Origin: JBPYCR01 sp051846935
Lineage (GTDB): Bacteria; Bacillota; Bacilli; Bacillales; Amphibacillaceae
Length of the DNA: 64,000 nt
Direction of reading: 5' to 3'
NCBI RefSeq assembly: GCF_051846935.1
Contig: NZ_JBPYCS010000012.1
Coordinates: 1-64,000, forward strand
Shown: in pieces, positions 52,855 to 60,092 of the stretch
Layout: the number at the start of each line of letters is the position of its first letter
How positions within the stretch are numbered: position 1 is the stretch's first letter
Program-made: the position numbers and the translations under genes
Notes under the pieces: model-generated
What the model was told of the DNA's origin: nothing
Databases searched by the model: none
Seen by the model: the letters and a program-made list of their open reading frames with translations, nothing else

Positions 52855-52935
52855 TGGCAATTTATTTATATACCACATAATTAGCCCCGGAATCTAATTG
52901 TGTTGAAATAGAAAACCAACTAATTAATATAATTG
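52855..52935 (+). promoter_or_regulatory. L13 leader (r-protein autoregulatory RNA, candidate)
   Basis: Between promoter and gene, CACATAATTAG (52874-52884) pairs with CTAATTGTG (52894-52902) around CCCCGGAAT. The location and a hairpin with a C/G-rich loop fit the Firmicute L13 leader described upstream of rplM. The match to the known consensus was made from memory. Confidence 0.6.
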
Positions 52936-52956
52936 AAATTTGGAGGGAAACAGATC

Positions 52957-53394
52957 ATGCGCACAACTTTCATGGCGAATGAAAACAATATTGAACGCAA
53001 ATGGCTCGTTGTGGATGCAGAAGGTGAGCGTCTTGGACGTTTAGCTAGTGAAGTAGCTTCTATCCTTCGTGGAAAGCATAAGCCAACGTATACACCGCAT
53101 GCTGATACTGGTGATCATGTAATCATCGTTAATGCAGAAAAAATTGAACTTACTGGAAATAAACTAAGTGATAAAAAGTACTATCGTCACTCTGGCTACC
53201 CAGGTGGTTTAAAGGAACGCAGTGCAGCAGAAATGCGTACAAATTATTCTGAAAGAATGATCGAGCTTGCAATTAAAGGCATGCTTCCAAAAGGGCCTTT
53301 AGGTCGTAAAATGATTAAGAAATTGCACGTATATAGAGGACCAGAACATAAAAATCAAGCACAAAAACCAGAAGCTTACGAGCTTCGCGGTTAA
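52957..53394 (+). CDS. rplM: 50S ribosomal protein L13
   Basis: 145 aa, same length as B. subtilis. RKWLVVDAEGERLGRLASEVASILRGKHKPTYTPHADTGDHVI is diagnostic. ATG 52957 follows GGAGGG by 9 nt; the longer frame from 52933 is rejected. Confidence 0.97.
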   Translation: MRTTFMANENNIERKWLVVDAEGERLGRLASEVASILRGKHKPTYTPHADTGDHVIIVNAEKIELTGNKLSDKKYYRHSGYPGGLKERSAAEMRTNYSERMIELAIKGMLPKGPLGRKMIKKLHVYRGPEHKNQAQKPEAYELRG

Positions 53395-53413
53395 TTAAAA
53401 GGAGGTTACACCA

Positions 53414-53806
53414 TTGGCACAAGTACAATACTACGGCACAGGTCGTCGTAAAACTTCAACTGCACGTGTTCGCCTTGTACCTGGTACAGGACGCGTACTA
53501 ATTAATAAACGTGACGCAGAAGAGTATTTCCCATATGAAACACAACGTCTAATTCTAAAGCAGCCGCTTGTTGCGACTGAAACAGAAGGCACATATGATG
53601 TATTGGTAAATGTTCACGGAGGTGGACTTACTGGCCAAGCGGGCGCAATCCGCCACGGTATTGCTCGCGCACTACTGGAAGCAGATCCAGACTACCGTAC
53701 AACATTAAAGCGTGAAGGTTACTTAACACGTGATTCACGTATGACTGAACGTAAAAAATACGGTCTTAAAGGCGCACGTAGAGCTCCTCAGTTCTCAAAA
53801 CGTTAA
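53414..53806 (+). CDS. rpsI: 30S ribosomal protein S9
   Basis: 130 aa. YYGTGRRKTSTARVRLVPG start and the conserved KKYGLKGARRAPQFSKR tail that reaches P-site tRNA. TTG start after AAGGAGG; 19 nt after rplM. Last gene of the conserved r-protein block. Confidence 0.98.
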   Translation: MAQVQYYGTGRRKTSTARVRLVPGTGRVLINKRDAEEYFPYETQRLILKQPLVATETEGTYDVLVNVHGGGLTGQAGAIRHGIARALLEADPDYRTTLKREGYLTRDSRMTERKKYGLKGARRAPQFSKR

Positions 53807-53824
53807 TAGTAGATTACGTATATC

Positions 53825-53857
53825 AAGCCTCTCTCACATTTGTGGGGGAGGCTTTTT
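53825..53857 (+). terminator. intrinsic terminator after rpsI
   Basis: AAGCCTC..TCACA pairs with TGTG..GAGGCTT and continues in TTTTT. The T-tract is part of the target duplication of the adjacent MITE. Confidence 0.9.
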
Positions 53858-53859
53858 GA

Positions 53860-53918
53860 GGCTCTTTGTCAAATAGTGTTGGTGAAGAAAATTCACTAAC
53901 ACTATTTATTGCAGAGCC
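53860..53918. mobile_element. 59-bp ISL3-like MITE with 8-bp target duplication
   Basis: The element is almost entirely one inverted repeat: GGCTCT...AAATAGTGTTGGTGAA against TTCACTAACACTATTT...AGAGCC, with a tiny loop. The ends (GGCTCTTTGTCAAATAGTGTT) resemble ISL3-family terminal repeats. It is flanked by perfect direct repeats CTTTTTGA at 53852-53859 and 53919-53926, matching the 8-bp duplication typical of ISL3 transposition. It has no coding capacity. The downstream T-run also lets it act as a second terminator. Confidence 0.78.
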
Positions 53919-53940
53919 CTTTTTGATGTGTTCCAGGCAT

Positions 53941-54270
53941 GGGCGAACTCTAACGGGTGAAAGTCCCGAGTGCGACCTTGTAGCGGTATGCACATAGACG
54001 AAAGCAAGGGTGTCCATGGTGAAGTGGAATCTGAAGGAAGCTCGAGGCAAGCCTCTCGTCTGACGAACATAAATCATATAGGAGGCAACGCATGAGGATA
54101 AGATTGTTAAAGAAGTTGAAGTCCAGTAGCTACTAGATCATGCGGTGTTATATATGGCAGATAGATGGAGGGAAAGAGTTCCGTACCTTAACTGGGGAGA
54201 TCTCACTGATCTACAGCAAAATCTTATAGCGATATAAGACTGGATAGTGAGAAGTCAGCAGAAACCGGAG
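53941..54270 (+). mobile_element. group II intron remnant (domain I region, truncated at both ends)
   Basis: Several blocks are typical of group II introns from Bacilli: GGGCGAACTCTAACGGGTG, AAAGTCCCGAGTGCG, GAATCTGAAGGAAGCTCGAG, GACGAACATAA, GTTCCGTACCTTAACTGGGG, GATCTCACTGATC, and AGTGAGAAGTCAGCAGAA. These normally lie in domain I and lead up to the ltrA-type reverse transcriptase. Here the intron 5' end, the whole maturase gene and domains V and VI are missing, so it cannot splice or move. Confidence 0.78.
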
Positions 54271-54287
54271 TAAGAGTTGTATTTTCT

Positions 54288-54896
54288 TTATTTAAACCAT
54301 CCCTTTTCTGTAAAAAGGGAGATGGCTTCGATTCGATTACTTACTTGTAGTTTATCTAATATAACAGACATATAATTACGGACGGTTCCAGGCGATAAGA
54401 ACAGTTCTTCGGCAACTTCTTTTGTTGACTTCCCTTTTGAGACAAGATGTAATACTTCCGTTTCTCTTGCGGTTAGCGGGTTTTCGATTAAATCATCACT
54501 GTAGATTATATCGACAAGCTCAGGTGCATAAATGCGACGATTATCCATAATGGAACGAATCGCATTTGCTAAATCTTCAATCGGGCTGTCTTTTAATAAG
54601 TAGCCACGGACACCTGCTTTTCGAGCACGTTCAAAATAGCCGGCTCGGGCAAATGTTGTTAAAATAATTACCTTGCAAGGATCATCCTTCAACTGTTCCG
54701 CTGCATCCAATCCGTTCATTAACGGCATTTCAATATCCATAATACAAATATCGGGTGAATGTTCCTTTGTTAAGGAAACAGCGTCCTTGCCATTCTCAGC
54801 CATACCAACTACTTCAAAATCATCCTCCATACTTAAAAGAGCCCCTAAAGCACCAAGCAGCATTCCCTGATCTTCGGCAATTACGATACGGATCAT
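54288..54896 (-). CDS. desR: two-component response regulator DesR
   Basis: 202 aa, NarL/FixJ type. The receiver domain has the phospho-acceptor Asp54 (CIMDIEMP), the acidic pair near the start and conserved Lys in LLKDSP. The C-terminal LuxR-type HTH is NPLTARETEVLHLVSKGKSTKEVAEELFLSPGTVRNYMS. Homology to B. subtilis DesR runs end to end (EKGWFK tail). The ATG is favoured over an in-frame GTG 12 nt upstream because that GTG lies in the GAGGTG ribosome site. 4 nt after desK. Confidence 0.95.
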   Translation of the reverse strand: MIRIVIAEDQGMLLGALGALLSMEDDFEVVGMAENGKDAVSLTKEHSPDICIMDIEMPLMNGLDAAEQLKDDPCKVIILTTFARAGYFERARKAGVRGYLLKDSPIEDLANAIRSIMDNRRIYAPELVDIIYSDDLIENPLTARETEVLHLVSKGKSTKEVAEELFLSPGTVRNYMSVILDKLQVSNRIEAISLFTEKGWFK

Positions 54897-54900
54897 ACGT

Positions 54901-56031
54901 TTATTCACCTCGGTTTATTTGTTTTATAATAATTGGCACAGTAATCGTTAAAGCAGTACCTTGGTTTGCTTCAATCTTTAAATGGCCATTTACAAATTCA
55001 AGTCGTTCTTTAATGCCATCAATCCCACTTCCCGGCATTCCAGCATCCATTTGAGGAATACCGATCCCATCATCTGTCACTTTGATAACAAATGCATTCG
55101 CAGTTTGCTTGAAGAGGATCGTACACGAATTGCCGTAACTATGCTTTACAACGTTTGTGACGGCTTCTTTCATGCACATACATAAAATGTTTTCGACAAG
55201 CGGAGAAATCGGTTCAAAGTCCGGCTCTCCATGAATGGTGAGATCCATTTCTGCCGCTTTTAAAATCTGCTGTACTCGAATAATTTCATTTTTTAATTTT
55301 TTGGAGCGCATATCGGATACGAGCTCACGCACTTCTTTTAAAGCAGAGCTAGCGGTTGTGCGGATATCTATCAGCTCTCCTTTTGCCCGCTCTATGTCTT
55401 TTGTTAGCAATTTAGCTGCTAGATCACTTTTTAAACCGATAAGGGAGAGCTTATGTCCGAGTGTATCATGAAGGTCACGAGCGATTCGTTGTCTTTCTTC
55501 AAAAACGACGAGCTCTGAAATTCGCTCGTTGGCAACCTCTAACTGTCCTTCGAGGTTTTCCTGCTTATTTCGGTTATATAAATGAAAAGGCAATAGTACA
55601 GTGCCGATTAAGCAAAGCAGTATAAAATGCACCTGGGGCAATAGAAGGTCAATTTTTATAAAAAAGCCTGCTAGAACTGCTCCGAGTGTTGTAAGAATAT
55701 GCATTCCGTACATAATAAAGAAACCAGTTGTGCTTCTAATATTCCCTATGAAAAAAGCGGTAAACAATGCAAAATAAACGAAGCCAAATAATAGTGTCAT
55801 GGCAATATTAATGATCATTTCAAAACTAAGCCACATGTAGACGAGTCCACTTTTCGATTTGAAGGAAAATCGATACGAAAGAAAAAATAACAATAATAAA
55901 GAAATCCCGATTAATATTTCGAATGGGGAGGAAGATTTAAAAATAAAAAAGAAAGGCAGCAAACAAAAAGCGATCCACGTATAAATGCTTAGCCAAGGGT
56001 TTTTTGGGAAAATACTATACCATCTATGCAT
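54901..56031 (-). CDS. desK: membrane thermosensor histidine kinase DesK
   Basis: 376 aa. Five hydrophobic segments lie in about residues 14-152, then a short linker, a HisKA_3 domain with the phospho-His at residue 188 (ARDLHDTLGHKLS), the same number as in B. subtilis DesK. A HATPase_c domain follows (EAVTNVVKHS, DDGIG, GSGIDGIKERL). DesK senses membrane thickness or fluidity on cooling. Start chosen 18 nt inside the longest frame because GGAAGGAG then sits 7 nt upstream. Confidence 0.94.
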   Translation of the reverse strand: MHRWYSIFPKNPWLSIYTWIAFCLLPFFFIFKSSSPFEILIGISLLLLFFLSYRFSFKSKSGLVYMWLSFEMIINIAMTLLFGFVYFALFTAFFIGNIRSTTGFFIMYGMHILTTLGAVLAGFFIKIDLLLPQVHFILLCLIGTVLLPFHLYNRNKQENLEGQLEVANERISELVVFEERQRIARDLHDTLGHKLSLIGLKSDLAAKLLTKDIERAKGELIDIRTTASSALKEVRELVSDMRSKKLKNEIIRVQQILKAAEMDLTIHGEPDFEPISPLVENILCMCMKEAVTNVVKHSYGNSCTILFKQTANAFVIKVTDDGIGIPQMDAGMPGSGIDGIKERLEFVNGHLKIEANQGTALTITVPIIIKQINRGE

Positions 56032-56081
56032 GCTACATCTCCTTCCCATAATTCATTACTATTGTATCAACTTTTCACGCA

Positions 56082-56111
56082 TTAAAACAGCCACCTCTTT
56101 TAAGATGGCTG
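56082..56111 (-). terminator. intrinsic terminator between des and desK
   Basis: On the minus strand CAGCCATCTT pairs with AGAGGTGGCTG-type sequence and is followed by TTTTAA. It would end most des transcripts, leaving a minority to read into desK-desR. Confidence 0.75.
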
Positions 56112-56124
56112 AACGTGTTTGAAT

Positions 56125-57189
56125 CTATTTGCTTTGCATACTTGTTCGGCTCGTAGGCTTAAGCAAGGCTTGCTTCGCTTTTGTAGTTACCATTCGGTTG
56201 CGACGCTTAAATTCGCCAAATGTAATAAATAATTTGCTTTCAGGGTCGTATAAACGATAACGAAGGGAATCCAAGCTTGTTTTAATTGTAATCGTTGTTG
56301 CATGTTGAAGGGGCGGTGTCGTTTCATGTGCCTCTTCCAAGTTATAATTTGGTACGCGCGGTGCTAAATGGTGAACATGATGATACCCGATATTGCCACT
56401 TAACCATTGTAAAACGCGAGGTAATTGATAATAAGAACTGCCATCGACTGCTGCTTTGACATAATTCCAGTCGGATTCCTCCTCAAAATAGGAGTCTTCA
56501 AACGTGTGCTGAATATAAAATAACCAGATCCCTAATGCCCCCGCCATATATAATGAAAGACCGTGAACGAGCAGAAACGCTTTCCATCCTAAAAGGAAAA
56601 TAATTACTGCCGCTAGGGTAAGGATAAGAAAATTAATAAGATATGTGTTGTTTCGCTCCTTTTTCTTTGCGTCTTTTCGGTTAAAACGATTGGATACAAG
56701 TATTAAAAAGAGTGGCCCAAGACCGAACATAACGATCGGATTGCGATAGAGGCGATAAGCGATACGTTGCCACCTAGAGGCATTCGTGTATTCTTCTACC
56801 GTCATTACCCAAATATCACCAACGCCTCTTTTATCAAGATTAGAGCTGGAGGCATGGTGTATGGCATGCTCTCTTTTCCATTTTTTATATGGAAATGAAG
56901 TTAATACACCAGTAATCGTGCCAAGGACATCATTTTTACTTTTACTATTATAAAATGAGCCGTGTGTACAATCATGAAAAATAATAAACGTTCTTACGAT
57001 AAAACCGGAAGCAATCAAAGCTAGTCCAATAGTAAGCCAGATCGAAACGGATAAACTAAGGTATGCTAACGTCCACACGAGAAGAAGTGGTGGAATTGTA
57101 TTTAAAAGTTGGATTGTGCTTTTTTTATTGTTTGCATTCGCGTATGGCTTCACACTTTTATGTAATGTATTTATTTTATCTTTAGACAT
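56125..57189 (-). CDS. des: membrane fatty acid desaturase
   Basis: 354 aa. The three histidine boxes that hold the diiron site are present: HDCTH (from residue 72), HAIHH (from 108) and YHHVHH (about 268-273). Hydrophobic spans lie between them. Adjacent desK and desR identify it as the cold-inducible phospholipid (delta-5-type) desaturase of Bacillus; regiospecificity is inferred. GAGGAGG lies 8 nt before the ATG on the minus strand. Confidence 0.93.
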   Translation of the reverse strand: MSKDKINTLHKSVKPYANANNKKSTIQLLNTIPPLLLVWTLAYLSLSVSIWLTIGLALIASGFIVRTFIIFHDCTHGSFYNSKSKNDVLGTITGVLTSFPYKKWKREHAIHHASSSNLDKRGVGDIWVMTVEEYTNASRWQRIAYRLYRNPIVMFGLGPLFLILVSNRFNRKDAKKKERNNTYLINFLILTLAAVIIFLLGWKAFLLVHGLSLYMAGALGIWLFYIQHTFEDSYFEEESDWNYVKAAVDGSSYYQLPRVLQWLSGNIGYHHVHHLAPRVPNYNLEEAHETTPPLQHATTITIKTSLDSLRYRLYDPESKLFITFGEFKRRNRMVTTKAKQALLKPTSRTSMQSK

Positions 57190-57255
57190 TGTGTTTCCTC
57201 CTCGTTCAATTCTAATTTTAATTATAAGGAAAATATAGATTCGAAATTAGACGCA

Positions 57256-57286
57256 TATGTCATGACTTTTAAATGACAAATGTCAT
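57256..57286 (-). promoter_or_regulatory. DesR-type operator boxes upstream of des
   Basis: ATGACAAATGTCAT (57273-57286) is a perfect palindrome with 6-bp arms. A second site built on the same half-sites, TGTCATGAC (57259-57267), lies 5 bp nearer the gene. They lie 67-97 bp upstream of the des start codon. Minus-strand -10 candidates are TATATT (57232-57237) and TATAAT (57221-57226), without a strong -35, as expected for an activated promoter. Confidence 0.7.
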
Positions 57287-58017
57287 ATCATTGGTAACGG
57301 TTGGAAGTGCAATGCGTAAAATAACGCTACAATAATAACGCTGTATTAAAGGGCTAATGTATGGATCAGGTCGACAGCTGCTGCAATGAGTAGATTCCTT
57401 CATACAATTAATAAGTAAGAATAGAGAGTTGTTTAGACAATTTGTCGATTGAGCGAAAGACAGAATTGCTCTATAATAAAGTCAGATGACATGGGAAAAT
57501 GGTCTGGAAATTTATTAATGGAATGTATGTAAATATGTTACGACAATAAAGTATATATATACAAAAGACTAAAACATATTGAAGTTGGCGTACGGTTCTA
57601 TGAAAGCGATTTATCGTTGTAATTACGATAAAATGGTTGTTTTGTGGTTTCATTTGTAATTATCTATTGGGTAGGGTAGTATGATTATTAAATTCTGAAT
57701 GTTACGTAGCTTTTACAGAAAGGTTTATCCTCTATTTGCCTTGTGCGGACCATTAACTACTTAAGTATATCTCTTTAATGCGTACTATCTCCAATGTTCA
57801 TACGCTAGGCAACCGTTAAAAGCCCTTGTGAAATAAATTGCAACTTCCAAGTATAGTGCATTTCCAAAGCGTAACACTATGGTGTGATAACACAACAACG
57901 TCTGCAGCTTAACCTTATAAAGGCTGACCATTTAATCATTGTCGCACAAGTAAACGGTTACACACATTACACTGGTGCGATTTGGAAAATGGAGCCTATA
58001 CCTGTTTGCCAAAAGTT

Positions 58018-58039
58018 TTGTCGATTGTCGACTGTCGAA
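58018..58039 (+). repeat. three tandem TGTCGA heptads (Spo0A-box-like)
   Basis: TTGTCGA, TTGTCGA and CTGTCGA follow each other with an exact 7-bp period; the last one reads TGTCGAA, a perfect 0A-box core. Whether Spo0A binds is unknown; the spacing differs from well-known tandem 0A boxes. Confidence 0.4.
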
Positions 58040-58303
58040 ACACGATTTGCTTATTGAAAAAGAAAACACGTTCTACATAGCCCTTTTCGTGTGCGTGTAT
58101 GCTTTTATTGATCCTTTGTATACTACGTAGCTTTATATATGTATTGCTTTACTTTTTGGATAACTTTAAGGAGGTGACAATTAGCGATCAATGCATATGT
58201 ACATCTCTAGCAGTAACCTCATTTTCTAGGCGACATATGCTTATGAACTGCAAGAGATGGTTAATTATTTCCAATTAAGCTTTACACTCTAGTTTTTTAG
58301 AAC

Positions 58304-58353
58304 TAGAACGCAATAATATTTTAATTCAATTTTGTGTGCTGACATGCGTTCTA
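58304..58353 (+). promoter_or_regulatory. operator-like inverted repeat upstream of dctP
   Basis: TAGAACGCA (58304-58312) and TGCGTTCTA (58345-58353) form a perfect 9-bp inverted repeat with a 32-bp centre, 70-119 bp before the dctP start. TCTAGTT...AACTAGA overlaps the left arm. It may bind a regulator of transporter expression; none is encoded nearby. Confidence 0.45.
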
Positions 58354-58422
58354 AGTCTATCATCTAGTTCGGAAAACTTGAAGTACATTACGTTTTACTA
58401 ATTAAGGAAGGTGTATATTAGT

Positions 58423-59460
58423 ATGAAATCTTTATTATCAAAAGGAACACTTGTATTTGCATTACTTGGTCTATTAATTTTGTCCGCATGTGGTGACAAA
58501 GCGTCAGATGAAAAGAGTTCTTCGGATTCATCCGGTGAATCCTATGAATGGAGTGTTGGCTTTAACACGGTGGAAGATTCCATTAGAGGTGTAGCTGCTC
58601 AGAAGTTTAAAGAGATCTTAGAAGAAGAATCCGAAGGTCGTATTACTATAGATTTATTTCCGAATGAACAGTTAGGTACGGATAATGAAATGGTCGAATC
58701 TGTTCAAGTAGGTGCTTTAGATTTTCAACTATCCAGTAGTGGAGTGTTAGCAGAAATAATGCCAGAATTCTCTGCAACAGATTTACCATTTATGTTTGAA
58801 AGTGCAGACGAAGCACATGCCGCTTTAGATGGGTCCTATGGTGACTTATTGAAGAAAGCTTCAACAGAAGAAGGAATTAAAATGTTAAATACGTTTAGCA
58901 TTGGATTTTCGCAAATAACGACAAACGCAAGCCCGATTAATGGACCGGAAGATATGAAAGGTGCTTCCATTCGTAGCCCAAATGAGCCTGTACCTATTGC
59001 AACATTTGAAGCTTTAGGTAGCCAAGTGACGACAATGCCATTTACAGAAGTGTATCTTGGTTTACAACAAGGCGCAATTGATGGTCAATTTAATCCACTT
59101 ACAGCAATCAGAGATTCGAACTTCCATGAGGTTCAGGACTACCTAGCGATGACGGATATTATCTTTTATCATGCGCCATTTATTATGAACCAGGAGCTTT
59201 GGGATAGTTTAGATTCCGAAACACAAGAATTAATTCAAAAAGCTGCGGATGAGGCAACAGAAGCAGCAAGAGCCTTTGAAGCCGAAACAGAAGCAGCGGT
59301 TTTAGGCGAAATTGAAGGGGACTTCAAAGAGGTTACAAATCCAGACAAAGCTGCTTTCCAACAAGCGGTACAACCTGTTTATCAGCAATTTGAAGATAAG
59401 ATTGGCAAGGATGTTTTAGACGATCTACAAAGCTTCTTAGAAGAATATAGAAGTAAATAA
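58423..59460 (+). CDS. dctP: TRAP transporter substrate-binding lipoprotein (DctP family)
   Basis: 345 aa. A lipoprotein signal peptide ends in LILSAC with the lipid-attachment Cys23, followed by a Ser/Asp-rich linker, so it is tethered to the outer face of the membrane. DctP-type signatures are PNEQLGTDNEMVESVQVGALDF, MKGASIRSPNEPV (the Arg is the usual carboxylate ligand) and YLGLQQGAIDGQFNPL. The substrate is probably an organic or sugar acid. ATG 58423 follows AAGGAAGG; a GTG at 58411 lies in that site. Confidence 0.93.
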   Translation: MKSLLSKGTLVFALLGLLILSACGDKASDEKSSSDSSGESYEWSVGFNTVEDSIRGVAAQKFKEILEEESEGRITIDLFPNEQLGTDNEMVESVQVGALDFQLSSSGVLAEIMPEFSATDLPFMFESADEAHAALDGSYGDLLKKASTEEGIKMLNTFSIGFSQITTNASPINGPEDMKGASIRSPNEPVPIATFEALGSQVTTMPFTEVYLGLQQGAIDGQFNPLTAIRDSNFHEVQDYLAMTDIIFYHAPFIMNQELWDSLDSETQELIQKAADEATEAARAFEAETEAAVLGEIEGDFKEVTNPDKAAFQQAVQPVYQQFEDKIGKDVLDDLQSFLEEYRSK

Positions 59461-59491
59461 TTTGCGAAGAGCTTTTAATATCCAGAAGTGT

Positions 59492-59530
59492 ACAACTTCC
59501 CTTCTCACGGTTAATTAGAAGGGAAGTTGT
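59492..59530 (+). terminator. dctP-dctQ intercistronic hairpin
   Basis: A perfect 14-bp stem: ACAACTTCCCTTCT (59492-59505) with AGAAGGGAAGTTGT (59517-59530). The run after it (TATTCTAT) is a poor U-tract. It likely gives partial termination or protects the 3' end of dctP mRNA, so that binding protein exceeds permease. Confidence 0.65.
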
Positions 59531-59573
59531 TATTCTATAAATATTTATTTTACTAGAGAAATGAGGACAAAAA

Positions 59574-60092
59574 ATGAAGATGATTCAGATTCGGTCAGTT
59601 AAAGACATTTTTGAGCTGTTGGCAAAAGTAGTTATCGCTTTTACCAGTGCACTCATGGTCTTGCTTACTGCAGTCGTGTTTTTTAATGTTATTGCCAGAT
59701 ACTTCTTCGATGTCCCAATTGCTTTTACGTATGAGTTGGTTGAGCTCCTCTTTCCATGGATTGTATTTTTGGCAGTGATTAATGTTACATATGACAATGA
59801 AAATATAGATATTCAGTTTTTTGCAAAGTTACTACCTAAGCCTATTCAAGTCATTTTGGCGTTTTTTGTAAAGGCTGTTATGTTGTTTTTTTCAGTATAT
59901 ATAACAATATCTAGCTTTAGTTTAGCGAGTGCCGTACAAAATCATACGATGCCGCTTCTAGGTATTTCTAAATCGTGGTTATATTGGTCTGTTAGCTGTA
60001 GTTTTACAGGAGTTTCGCTCGTCATCATTTATCAAACAATAGTAATGATTATGAGTAAGGGTGATTTACAAGAAGGAGGCAAGGCACTTTGA
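59574..60092 (+). CDS. dctQ: TRAP transporter small membrane subunit (DctQ family)
   Basis: 172 aa with four hydrophobic spans. The DctQ signature region is ARYFFDVPIAFTYELVELLFPWIVFLAV. It forms the permease with DctM. A modest GAGGA lies 7 nt before the ATG. Its stop overlaps the dctM start (TTGA). Confidence 0.92.
   Translation: MKMIQIRSVKDIFELLAKVVIAFTSALMVLLTAVVFFNVIARYFFDVPIAFTYELVELLFPWIVFLAVINVTYDNENIDIQFFAKLLPKPIQVILAFFVKAVMLFFSVYITISSFSLASAVQNHTMPLLGISKSWLYWSVSCSFTGVSLVIIYQTIVMIMSKGDLQEGGKAL

Larger units (their letters stand above)
57287..58422. other. long gene-free region between des and the TRAP operon
   Basis: About 1.1 kb, AT-rich, without a credible gene on either strand. 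It contains three heptads NTGTCGA (58018-58038) and an orphan AAGGAGGTGA near 58169 with no start codon at normal spacing. It also holds inverted repeats before dctP: TCTAGTT/AACTAGA (about 58288-58307) and TAGAACGCA/TGCGTTCTA (58304-58312 and 58345-58353). Confidence 0.55.

Noticed and set aside
57471..57653. 60-codon minus-strand frame in the des-dctP gap
   Set aside because: No ribosome site upstream of its ATG and no similarity I recognise.
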